A stretch of 64,000 bases of DNA. Origin: Bryobacterales bacterium KBS 96 (GTDB lineage: Bacteria; Acidobacteriota; Terriglobia; Bryobacterales; Bryobacteraceae). The stretch is from positions 4,207,357 through 4,271,356 of the forward strand of contig KB906767.1 of assembly GCA_000381625.1 (NCBI GenBank), written 5' to 3'. The notes beneath the pieces were generated by a model. That model saw only the letters and a list, made by a program, of their open reading frames with translations. It was not told where the DNA came from and did not search any database. Positions 8,745-17,039 of the stretch are shown here, in pieces. The position numbers and the translations under genes are program-made. Numbering within the stretch: the first letter of the stretch is position 1; each line of letters opens with the position of its first letter.

Positions 8745-10058
8745 ATGACGTCAAAGTACGAGTCGCTACTGGCGACCCAGAGCCGCCTCTCCTATAAAGG
8801 TGAAGTGACTGTCGGTTCGGCATGCCTGCTTGTGATCATTGGCCTATGTCTGCCCATAAGTGTGCAACTCGTTGGGGAACTCTTCATCGGCGAGATAGTC
8901 CTCCTGTTGTATGTTGCTAGCCAGCTTGCGTGTCGGCCCTCTAGTGTCAGCCGCTGGCCGAGTTTCATAAGGTGGATTCTGTTGAGTCTTGGTTTATCAC
9001 TCCTCGGATATATCATGTCGGACTACGCAGTCGGCACGGCGCCAGAGAACCTACTGCGCGGATGGAGCCGATTAGGTTTCATCGCAGTCGATACAGCGGG
9101 ATTGTACATGTTAGTCCGACGGTCCAGCATTCGGTTGATATGGCTCGTCCTCGGATACGCCTGTTCTGGAATAATAGTTGGGGCGCTTGCGTTGCGCCAC
9201 GATCCATTCCTGCCCGTTTGGAAACTTCAGCTTGGCTATTCCGTCACGTTGGCGGGCTTATGTATACTGCTTCTGGTGCGGACGTCGCGCCGCTATGTTG
9301 CCCCAATGGCGCTTCTGGCGATTGGATTCCTGCATGTGCTGGTTGATTGTCGTTCCATGGGAGCCGTCTGTATATTCTGCGCCTGTCTCCAACTATCGAA
9401 GGTGACGCAGATCCGTCGATGGCAACTCATTTCATATGGAGCAACCATTTTAGTTCTAGCGCTTGGTGCTGGCTTTCTTGCATATGCATACCGTTCAGGC
9501 GGAGCGGAGTTCGCGAGTCGGAGGTTAGAGTCTGATCACGAAAGGCTTGCTGGAATCCTTATTGGCGTACGAGAAATTGCACATTCACCATTTTTAGGGC
9601 ACGGATCGTGGGCAGGTTATACCGACGCTGCATTGGCCGCCTATAAGGCTAGTTTGAAAAGAAAGGAGCTTTTGAGATACAAGCTGACGAAGGAAAACGT
9701 TAGTACACACTCAGAAATGCTTCAACTGTGGTTCGAGGGGGGGCTGCTCGGAGTTGCCTTTGCGCTTTGCTTCGGTGTATTGCTAGTTAGAGCAATGCAT
9801 GCGTTCAGCACGGAAGGGGTGGCAAGCCTACCGGCCGCTCTGCTAGTTCGCCTCTTTGTACTAACTTCTGTTTGGGCGTTGCTGCTGAGCCCACTTGGAG
9901 GCGGTCAGCGACTCCTAATAGCATTGACGGTAGCGGCAACGTCGATTGTACTTAGGCGGCGAGTAATTGTCGTAGGCTCATCGCTTCGAAGCCATAGCGG
10001 CATTGGTCAGCATTACCATTTACGTCTTTTCCATCGATACGCGATACGAGAACGATGA
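8745..10058 (+). CDS. O-antigen polymerase/ligase-like membrane protein (Wzy-like)
   Basis: 437-residue polytopic membrane protein with about 10-12 TM segments, expected to polymerise repeat units in the periplasm. The large periplasmic loop has the features of the O-antigen ligase/polymerase (Wzy_C) family: a block around residues 255-290 (RLAGILIGVREIAHSPFLG followed by HGSW) and a following THSEMLQLWFEGGLLG, where histidine and a small-residue TM are usual. As in most Wzy proteins overall similarity is expected to be low, so ligase versus polymerase cannot be separated. The ATG at 8745 is the first in frame. G+C is low compared with the start of the locus. Confidence 0.78.
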   Translation: MTSKYESLLATQSRLSYKGEVTVGSACLLVIIGLCLPISVQLVGELFIGEIVLLLYVASQLACRPSSVSRWPSFIRWILLSLGLSLLGYIMSDYAVGTAPENLLRGWSRLGFIAVDTAGLYMLVRRSSIRLIWLVLGYACSGIIVGALALRHDPFLPVWKLQLGYSVTLAGLCILLLVRTSRRYVAPMALLAIGFLHVLVDCRSMGAVCIFCACLQLSKVTQIRRWQLISYGATILVLALGAGFLAYAYRSGGAEFASRRLESDHERLAGILIGVREIAHSPFLGHGSWAGYTDAALAAYKASLKRKELLRYKLTKENVSTHSEMLQLWFEGGLLGVAFALCFGVLLVRAMHAFSTEGVASLPAALLVRLFVLTSVWALLLSPLGGGQRLLIALTVAATSIVLRRRVIVVGSSLRSHSGIGQHYHLRLFHRYAIRER

Positions 10059-10134
10059 CCGCATTGCGCAGAGTGTACCGAAAGCATCGCACGTTCCATA
10101 ATAGGCGCGTGCCAAGTTTCGAGGAAAAAAAGAT

Positions 10135-10923
10135 TTGAAAATCGGCGTTGTAACAATTTCTTTCAACCAGCAGGCGTACTTGGCCGAGGCGATAAGCTCA
10201 GTGTTGTCAATCAGCGAACGGAGGTGCTTAAAGTATGTGCTTGTTGATGCAGGTAGCAAAGACGCATCTCGCCAGACCATACAGCGATTCGGCAAAGCTA
10301 TTGACTTGACAATCTTTGAGCCGGACAGTGGACCGGCAAGCGGACTCAATAAGGGCTTTCGCGCTTGTGCGGATTGTGACGTGCTGGCGTATCTAAATTC
10401 AGATGACCGGTTTACCTCGGGGGCGTTGGACTGGGTATTAAGGTACTTTAAGGCGCATGCTGAAGTAGATTGTCTTTTGGGCGCAATATCCATTCTAGAT
10501 CAAGCTGGGTGCCGAAGGCGTCGCGCTCGTGTGTGTGATTCATTTGATCTTCGACGGTTTGCCGCTGACGCTTGCAACATCTTCCAGCAGGGCACCTTTT
10601 TTAGGCGGCGCATATTTGAAAAAATTGACGGTTTCAATGAAGAGAATCGGACCTGCTGGGATTCCGAACTTGTCGTGGACCTGGCGCTTGCGGGCGCACG
10701 TTTCGCCCGGACACTTCGAATTCTTGGTGAATTTCGTGTGCATAGCGAATCTATAACGGGCTCCGGGCGACTAACCGAACAATATCGTCGAGACCGCGCG
10801 CGTATCGCCGACAAAATCGAAAGTGCGGGAGTGCCACTGTACCCGTTATGGCAGGCTGAGTTGATGCGGCTAATTTACCGCGCGAATCCTATTCGTCACG
10901 CATCATATTTTGTCGCATTCTAA
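10135..10923 (+). CDS. Family 2 glycosyltransferase
   Basis: 262-residue cytoplasmic GT2 enzyme. It shows the GT-A opening IGVVTISFNQQAYLAEAISS, the nucleotide-binding YVLVDAGSKDAS, then GLNKGF and the metal-binding LAYLNSDDRF (DD pair near residue 87). The remainder carries a conserved QGTFFRR and WDSELVVDLALAGARF acceptor/catalytic region. It starts with TTG at 10135, where the protein begins exactly as the family does. Downstream, the next gene follows after 2 nt, so the two are co-transcribed. Confidence 0.85.
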   Translation: MKIGVVTISFNQQAYLAEAISSVLSISERRCLKYVLVDAGSKDASRQTIQRFGKAIDLTIFEPDSGPASGLNKGFRACADCDVLAYLNSDDRFTSGALDWVLRYFKAHAEVDCLLGAISILDQAGCRRRRARVCDSFDLRRFAADACNIFQQGTFFRRRIFEKIDGFNEENRTCWDSELVVDLALAGARFARTLRILGEFRVHSESITGSGRLTEQYRRDRARIADKIESAGVPLYPLWQAELMRLIYRANPIRHASYFVAF

Positions 10924-10925
10924 CC

Positions 10926-12113
10926 GTGCTTAAACAATGTACGTCGCGAAGCGCCCTGGTGCCGGTAAGTAACAAAAAAGCTATCCCGCCGAATCCTGCC
11001 AAGCGTATTCGTGTCGCCGTTCTCTGGACAAGGCCGTCTGGCTACCTTGCCGCATGCCTACGCGAGCTTCAGGCGAACAATATAGAACTATTCGTTTCCC
11101 ACAGGCGTGTAGATGACGCAGCGCCATTTGATGTCGGCGACTTCGCCTTCTTCGATCACCATTTTGAGTGGCGCGGTGCGCCTAATACGCAAGAACTCAA
11201 ACTTGCACTTCGGGAATTCAATCCCGACGCGATCCTTGCCGCGGGGTGGCATGTTTCTGGTTACCGCTCGATACTTAGACAATACCGCGGTCTAGTCCCT
11301 CGAATCATGTGTATGGATAACCAGTGGAGGGGCACTCCAAAGCAGTGGGTTGGCGTGGTATCGTCCCGTTTTTATCTCCACCCTCTTTGCGATCAAATCT
11401 GGGTTTCCGGTGAACGGCAAGCAGCGTTTGCCTCTCGGCTTGGCTTTTCTACTTCGCATATGATGCGCGGCTGGCTTTCTTGCGACTTTGAGTCGTTTTC
11501 ACGCGAAGGTGAGCGCCGCTTGGCTTGCCCCAAAGCGCTGCCTCGCGCATTTATTTTCAGTGGCCGTTTTGTACGCGAGAAAGGGCTCGACGTGCTCCGT
11601 GAAGCATATCGAAGATACCGTCAGGTTGCTTCGGAGCCGTGGCCGCTGCTGGTATGTGGCGAGGGGCCACTTCGACCGCTACTCGAACACGAGCGGGGCA
11701 TGAGATTACTCGGATTTATCCAGCCGTCAAAGCTTCCGGAGATCTTTTCCAAGGCGTCCTGCCTCGTGCTACCCAGCAGATCGGAGACGTGGGGCGTAGC
11801 CGTTCACGAAGCGACGGCGGCTGGCCTAGCGGTTATAGCCTCAACTGAGGTGGGCAGCGCTGTTCATCTTGTGCAGGATGGCTACAATGGATTTCTTTTT
11901 GCTTCCGGAGATGTGGAACGGCTTACCCAGCTATTCATCTACTATGCCAACTGTCCCGAGGATACTCGGCTCGAAATGGCAGGCAACAGCCTAAGTCTTG
12001 CGCGTCAGTTTACACCCAAGCGCTGGGCGTCTTATCTTCTCGATAGAATTGACGTAAATCGAGTGACCACAAGGAATCATATGGATGCCACTGCAATGAG
12101 CTATCGGCCATAG
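10926..12113 (+). CDS. Family 4 glycosyltransferase
   Basis: 395-residue GT-B enzyme. After a weakly conserved N-terminal domain, the C-terminal half shows the nucleotide-sugar site: FIFSGRFVREKGLDVLREAY, LLVCGEGPLRPLL, and the E-x7-E block SETWGVAVHEATAAGLAVI followed by GYNGFLF. GTG at 10926 is the likely start because it lies 2 nt after the upstream stop. The real start could be internal, as the first 30 residues are poorly structured. It acts on the repeat unit; donor sugar unknown. Confidence 0.8.
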   Translation: MLKQCTSRSALVPVSNKKAIPPNPAKRIRVAVLWTRPSGYLAACLRELQANNIELFVSHRRVDDAAPFDVGDFAFFDHHFEWRGAPNTQELKLALREFNPDAILAAGWHVSGYRSILRQYRGLVPRIMCMDNQWRGTPKQWVGVVSSRFYLHPLCDQIWVSGERQAAFASRLGFSTSHMMRGWLSCDFESFSREGERRLACPKALPRAFIFSGRFVREKGLDVLREAYRRYRQVASEPWPLLVCGEGPLRPLLEHERGMRLLGFIQPSKLPEIFSKASCLVLPSRSETWGVAVHEATAAGLAVIASTEVGSAVHLVQDGYNGFLFASGDVERLTQLFIYYANCPEDTRLEMAGNSLSLARQFTPKRWASYLLDRIDVNRVTTRNHMDATAMSYRP

Positions 12114-12168
12114 GGGAAGCGGGCATTGCAGGTTCTTGTCACGACGTTCGTTAGTTCGATTAGGAGTA

Positions 12169-13332
12169 ATGAAACTACTCTCGGTAATAACATCGCTTAA
12201 TCCGGCTTGTGGTGGTCCAGTGGAGTGCGCCGTTCAGCTACAACGCAATCTGACGAAGTTAGGGCACGTCTTTGATATCGTAACGCTTGATCCTCCCGAT
12301 GCAACCTGGATCCACAATTGTGTACCTAGGCCGATTTGCCTCGGAAAAAAAAATCACCGCAGCCGAAATATAGAGCCTGCGTTGATTGACTTTCTCCACA
12401 GTTGTCAACGAGAATACGATGGGAGTGTCTTTCATGGCATTTGGACATTCCCGAACGTAGCTATCCGCGCGTGTTGGAATAAGCGGCATCGCTATGTCGT
12501 TTTTCCTCATGGGATGCTCGATCCCTATTTCATCAAATATTTCCCTTTCAAACACATCAAAAAGAGTTTGTACTACCGTCTGATTGCGGCCCCGGTTCTC
12601 GAACGAGCCCACGCTGTGCTATTCACATGCGATGAGGAGCGCCGCCTTGCGAGCGCGAGCTATCGGCCGATAGCGGGGAAACGTATTGTTGTACGATATG
12701 GGATCAATCCGCCATCATTTAGTAAAAAGCCTCGTGAGAATCCGTTTGAATGGATAAAAAGCCAGACCGACTGCGATCAACTGGTGTTGTTTATTGGCCG
12801 GATTCATCCCAAAAAGGGATGTGATCTGCTAATAGAGGCTTTGGCGCGAATCACGCCGGCATTTCCTTCAGTGCGAGTCGCCTTCGCGGGTCCTGATGAG
12901 AGGGAATGGGTGCCAGTCCTTCAAAAATTGGCGCAAGTTCGCGGTGTGGCCGATCGCATAATTTGGCTTGGGCCCGTTTACGGCAACGACAAATGGTTTC
13001 TGTATAATGTCGCTGACGTTTCCATTCTCCCTTCTCACATGGAAAATTTCGGCATGACCGTTGCCGAATCCTTGTCCCAGGGGCTCCCCGTGCTTCTCTC
13101 GGACCGAGTGAATATCTTTCCTTCAATAGTCCGCGCCGGCGCGGGATTTGCCGCGCCGGATACGATTGACGGAACAACATCGTTGTTGCGAAGCTGGCTG
13201 AATACGTCTCAACAGCAGCGCTCGCTTATGCGAGTAAATTGCCTCCGGCTCTTCCAGGACGAATTCCAAGCAATACATACCGCCGAGGATGTTGTTCGGG
13301 TGTTTCAACAGGATTTGGTTACAGGGAACTAG
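12169..13332 (+). CDS. Family 4 glycosyltransferase
   Basis: 387-residue GT-B enzyme with the typical opening MKLLSVITSLNPACGGPVE. The acceptor domain contains FHGIWTFPNVA and VVFPHGMLDPYF. The donor domain has LVLFIGRIHPKKGCDLLIEAL, VAFAGPDEREW and the E-x7-E region (SHMENFGMTVAESLSQGLPVLLS, written here in parts). The ATG at 12169 has AGGAG just upstream, although at only 2 nt spacing; a TTG at 12136 is possible but adds residues absent from the family. It abuts the next gene with no gap. Confidence 0.83.
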   Translation: MKLLSVITSLNPACGGPVECAVQLQRNLTKLGHVFDIVTLDPPDATWIHNCVPRPICLGKKNHRSRNIEPALIDFLHSCQREYDGSVFHGIWTFPNVAIRACWNKRHRYVVFPHGMLDPYFIKYFPFKHIKKSLYYRLIAAPVLERAHAVLFTCDEERRLASASYRPIAGKRIVVRYGINPPSFSKKPRENPFEWIKSQTDCDQLVLFIGRIHPKKGCDLLIEALARITPAFPSVRVAFAGPDEREWVPVLQKLAQVRGVADRIIWLGPVYGNDKWFLYNVADVSILPSHMENFGMTVAESLSQGLPVLLSDRVNIFPSIVRAGAGFAAPDTIDGTTSLLRSWLNTSQQQRSLMRVNCLRLFQDEFQAIHTAEDVVRVFQQDLVTGN

Positions 13333-13962
13333 GTGAGCGACGTTCTAAACAAGGAGCAACGCTCTTTGCCGCTCGACCTTACTACCTTCGATCTGGGCGA
13401 CTACGCCTGCGGTAAGTCTTCTATAATCCGAGTGTTTTGGTTTCTCATTGGCGCTCCTTTCATAAGGGCTCGCCTGCTTCCGCTATCCTTGCCGCGTCGC
13501 TTTGTGCTGCGCGCGTTTGGTGCGAAAATTGGCCGGGGTGTGTTTCTTCGCCCTGGAATAAGAGTTAAAAATCCTTGGATGCTTACTGTGGGCGATCACT
13601 CAATGATCGGGGAAGATGTCTGGATTGATAATCTGGCGCCCATAACCATCGGTTCCCATGTTTGCGTTTCCCAGGGCGCTTACCTGTGCACAGGCAACCA
13701 TGACTGGTCGTCGCCATCATTCCGGTATCGACTCGGCAAAATCAGCATCGGCGACGGTGCCTGGATAGGCGCTCACGCAATCGTCGGGCCAGGGGTCAGT
13801 GTTGGAGAGTGCGCAGTTGTATCCCTCGGAAGCGTCGCCTACAAAGACATAGCGGCTCGTGAAATTCATGCTGGAAATCCGGCCGTCTTCATCCGCCAAC
13901 GTGTTATTCACCCGGAAGACAATCTCTCTGCCAAACGGCGGCGGCCCTCGATCCGCTGGTAA
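13333..13962 (+). CDS. WcaF-like hexapeptide acetyltransferase
   Basis: 209-residue acetyltransferase of the type that O-acetylates colanic-acid-like polymers. It has the WcaF-style N-terminus (FWFLIGAPFI and LPRRFVLRAFGAKIG), hexapeptide repeats from about residue 65, and the catalytic histidine in LCTGNHDWSSP. The end HAGNPAVFIRQR matches the family. GTG at 13333 follows directly on the stop codon of the preceding glycosyltransferase, indicating translational coupling. Confidence 0.85.
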   Translation: MSDVLNKEQRSLPLDLTTFDLGDYACGKSSIIRVFWFLIGAPFIRARLLPLSLPRRFVLRAFGAKIGRGVFLRPGIRVKNPWMLTVGDHSMIGEDVWIDNLAPITIGSHVCVSQGAYLCTGNHDWSSPSFRYRLGKISIGDGAWIGAHAIVGPGVSVGECAVVSLGSVAYKDIAAREIHAGNPAVFIRQRVIHPEDNLSAKRRRPSIRW

Positions 13963-14046
13963 GAACGTACAAGATTGGCAATTTTGATAACTCTATGTTG
14001 ACGCTAGCGATCGGTGTAGTGCCTCCCAATTAACCCTGGCCGTGAC

Positions 14047-15372
14047 ATGTCAAACCGACTGAATATCCTGCTCCATACGGTGTTTTATCATCCAGAAGTC
14101 GTCGGTGTGGCTGCCTATAACACGGCTATGTGCGAATGGCTGGCAGCGCGCGGACACAAAGTTCACGTTGTTTGCACGCCACCCTATTACCCAGCCTGGA
14201 AAGTGCAGCGGCCCTATCGCGCTTGGTCGTATTCGCAAGAAACCATTAACGGTGTTCGGGTAACCCGCTGCCCCGTTTGGTTGCCGCGGAATCCGCGCGG
14301 AATGGGGCGCATTCTGTATGGCGCGAGCTTTCTGCTCTCTAGTGCGCCGGCCTTGCTCGCAAAGGCGCGTCTGCGCCGCCCGGATGTCATTGTCGTAACC
14401 AGCCCCTCCTTCCTGAATAGCGTAGCTGCCCTGCCGTCTGCATATCTCTCTAATGCGCTGGCTTGGTTGCATATCCAGGATTTCGAGGTCGATATTGCCC
14501 TCGGAACCGGGCACGTGCGCGGAGGCGCGGTTGCCTCGCTGATTCGAGCAGCGGAAGCTGCCATCCTAAAACGCTTTGGAATGGTGTCCACCATTTCGGA
14601 ACGGATGCTTGAAAGGTTGTCGCAGAAGGAGGTTGAATTCGATAAGCAAATGTTGTTTCCGAATTGGGTGGACACTCAATCGATATTCCCTTCCGAGGCC
14701 GGTGCGGAATTCCGAGCCCGTCTCAACATCGGCCCTGACGATTTAGTCTGTCTGTTCTCCGGTAGCCTTGGGGAAAAGCAAGGCGTCAATGGGCTCATTC
14801 GTGCCGCTGCGCTTCTTACCGCCCATCCCAAAATCAAGGTCGTTATCTGTGGCGGCGGCCCCACGCTCTTGTCTCTCCGTGCACAGGCAGCCCAAATGGA
14901 GAACGTCACGTTTCTGCCACTACAGCCAGTCGAACAGTTAAACGCCCTCCTTAATATGGCGGATATTCACGTGTTGACGCAGAGGCCGGGCGTTGCGGAC
15001 TTAGTAATGCCTTCCAAGCTGCTCGGTATGCTCGCAAGCGGCCGTCCGGTAATTGCCACCGTAAATGAAGCATCTCAGGTCTCTGCCATCGTTTCTCGTT
15101 GCGGAATCGTTGTTCCACCCGGAAACGACCGCGCCCTGGCTGACGCAATCCTCCTCCTTGCCGGCCAGCCAAACGTGAGAGAGGACCTAGGCCGCAAGGC
15201 GCGCCGCTTCGCGGAAGAAAATTGCAGCCTAAACGTCATCCTGAGCCGGTTCGAAGAGCGTCTGACCGCATCGTGTGCAACTCGTCGCGGGGCGGCCAAA
15301 GTTGGCGCGGCGCCAGCTATAAGCACAAACGCCCATTCCGAACCGCACGCGTCCGCAAGCAATCTCCCGTAA
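14047..15372 (+). CDS. WcaI-like family 4 glycosyltransferase
   Basis: 441-residue GT-B enzyme of the WcaI type. It begins LNILLHTVFYHPEVVGVAAYNTAM and continues with VHVVCTPPYYPAWKVQ, both usual for WcaI. The donor domain shows LVCLFSGSLGEKQGVNGLI, VVICGGGPTLLSL, LPLQPVEQLNALLNMADIHVL and VMPSKLLGMLASGRPVIA. The last 40 residues are low-complexity. G+C returns to the level of the genome here. Upstream there is an 84-bp gap with no obvious signal. Confidence 0.86.
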   Translation: MSNRLNILLHTVFYHPEVVGVAAYNTAMCEWLAARGHKVHVVCTPPYYPAWKVQRPYRAWSYSQETINGVRVTRCPVWLPRNPRGMGRILYGASFLLSSAPALLAKARLRRPDVIVVTSPSFLNSVAALPSAYLSNALAWLHIQDFEVDIALGTGHVRGGAVASLIRAAEAAILKRFGMVSTISERMLERLSQKEVEFDKQMLFPNWVDTQSIFPSEAGAEFRARLNIGPDDLVCLFSGSLGEKQGVNGLIRAAALLTAHPKIKVVICGGGPTLLSLRAQAAQMENVTFLPLQPVEQLNALLNMADIHVLTQRPGVADLVMPSKLLGMLASGRPVIATVNEASQVSAIVSRCGIVVPPGNDRALADAILLLAGQPNVREDLGRKARRFAEENCSLNVILSRFEERLTASCATRRGAAKVGAAPAISTNAHSEPHASASNLP

Positions 15373-15453
15373 ACACGTAGCGTAATTCTGAGCCGCGCGC
15401 CAGCAAGCGGTTTCTTGCCTGATCCCCGAGCCCTTCTAAATAAAGGAAAATCC

Positions 15454-16896
15454 TTGAGCGCTGCTGCTGCGGAAACACGCGTCAGTCTGTCCGAGATCCG
15501 TTGTCGGGATTGGGCGCCGTACGTTCTTGTGCTGATGGACGCGGCCGCGCTGGAACTGTCGTTGTTGCTCGGATGGGCTACTCGCACCGCGCTATTCCCT
15601 GGTCGCGGAGCTGCCATCACGTTATCGCAAATATCCGGTGTCGCGCTAGGCGTCTTGACGCTTCTCTTTGGCTATTATCTGGTAGGCCTTTATCCTGGCC
15701 ATGGCATGGGAGGCGTCCAGCGCTTCCGCGCTCGGACATATTCCACCGTCGCTGCCTTTACCACATTGCTCGCCTGGGATTACGTGATCATGGACCAACA
15801 GTGGTCACGTGGTGTTTTGCTGTGTACTGTCGGGTTTGCGCTGCTGCTCACGCCGGTAATGGAAGCCGGGACGCGAAGCGTTCTCGGCCGAAGAGGCCTT
15901 TGTGGAATGCCAGTCCTCATTTTGGGCGCTGGCAAAACGGGCAGGTCTGTCGCCAAAACACTGCTGAACGAACCGGGCCTTGGCTTCGTTCCAATCGGCA
16001 TCCTCGATGATGATCCGGGGAAATGGAACACCAGCATCCAGGGTCTGCCAGTTCTCGGGCCGCTTACTGCTGCATCCGGATTCCAGGGACAGGTCAAGAG
16101 TGTCATCGTCGCAATGCCCGGTATGCCCAAAAATCGTTTTGTCCAGCTCATTCATGGCCTCTCGTTTGCCAACGTCATCATCGTGCCCGATTTGCTTGGG
16201 CTTCAATCCCTATGGGTTACGTCCCGCGATCTCGGTGGCATCATCGGCCTGGAGTTCAAGAAGAATCTCCTGGTTCCGTCTAACCGCCGGTTCAAGCGGT
16301 TGATTGATTACAGCTTGGCGGTCTGCATCTCCACTCTCGCAGCTCCCGTGATTGGTCTGTGTGCTCTCTGGATTAAGCTGCTAGACCCAGGCCCGGCGTT
16401 CTTTCGGCAACAGCGCGAGGGTGAAGACGGTACGCCGATATCGGTGCTAAAGCTCCGTACAATGTACCGCGATGCGGATGCGCTTCTCGATCGCCATCTC
16501 TCCACTCATCCGGAGGAGCGCCTAAGATGGAATCGATATTTCAAGCTGAAAAACGATCCGCGAGTGCTGCCTTGGGTCGGCGTGTTCCTTCGGCGGTCGA
16601 GCCTTGACGAACTCCCGCAGCTCTGGAACGTTTTGAGAGGCGAGATGAGCCTGGTTGGGCCGCGCCCGTTTCCGTACTACCATCTCGAAGGATTTTCATC
16701 GAATTTCCGCAAGTTGCGCACCAGTGTTCGGCCGGGACTCACTGGATTGTGGCAGGTGTCGGCCAGGAGTGACGGCGACCTCGACGTGCAGGAAGCGTGT
16801 GACACCTACTATATTCGGAATTGGTCGCTGTGGCTCGATATTTACATCGTCTTCCGAACCGTTCAAGTTGTTGTGAGAGGCGCCGGCGCATACTGA
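15454..16896 (+). CDS. Undecaprenyl-phosphate phosphosugar transferase (WbaP/WcaJ-like)
   Basis: 480-residue initiating enzyme that should load the first sugar-1-phosphate onto undecaprenyl phosphate. It has an N-terminal membrane region, a central CoA-binding/Rossmann-like domain ([18 protein letters not shown]), then a last TM and the bacterial sugar-transferase domain. The latter shows [70 protein letters not shown] and [17 protein letters not shown] at 15454 has AAGGA 6 nt upstream; a TTG at 15415 lacks one. It is intact, so the locus encodes its own priming step. Confidence 0.9.
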   Translation: MSAAAAETRVSLSEIRCRDWAPYVLVLMDAAALELSLLLGWATRTALFPGRGAAITLSQISGVALGVLTLLFGYYLVGLYPGHGMGGVQRFRARTYSTVAAFTTLLAWDYVIMDQQWSRGVLLCTVGFALLLTPVMEAGTRSVLGRRGLCGMPVLILGAGKTGRSVAKTLLNEPGLGFVPIGILDDDPGKWNTSIQGLPVLGPLTAASGFQGQVKSVIVAMPGMPKNRFVQLIHGLSFANVIIVPDLLGLQSLWVTSRDLGGIIGLEFKKNLLVPSNRRFKRLIDYSLAVCISTLAAPVIGLCALWIKLLDPGPAFFRQQREGEDGTPISVLKLRTMYRDADALLDRHLSTHPEERLRWNRYFKLKNDPRVLPWVGVFLRRSSLDELPQLWNVLRGEMSLVGPRPFPYYHLEGFSSNFRKLRTSVRPGLTGLWQVSARSDGDLDVQEACDTYYIRNWSLWLDIYIVFRTVQVVVRGAGAY

Positions 16897-16906
16897 CTTT
16901 TAGATT

Positions 16907-17039
16907 CCGCGCTTGTGCCACTCCCGCGCGCTTCGCGCTACTCCCGCACGCTCCGCCTGCCTTTCTTCCGCGCCGAGGCGCAGTTCCATAGCTTCCGGCG
17001 CGTCAGCGCCAGCTCCCGCACGCTTCGCGTGCCACTCCC
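16907..17039. repeat. Mini-hairpin array forming the leader of the next gene
   Basis: A chain of short perfect hairpins separated by constant linkers: gcgcgcttcgcgc, gcgccgaggcgc, ggcgcgtcagcgcc and gcacgcttcgcgtgc (17018-17032), each preceded or followed by aCTCCC or CTTCC. The last linker cactccc touches the ATG of the beta-helix gene, which has no Shine-Dalgarno. A stem that is perfect in each unit despite differing sequence argues that the hairpin itself is selected or copied. Confidence 0.75.
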
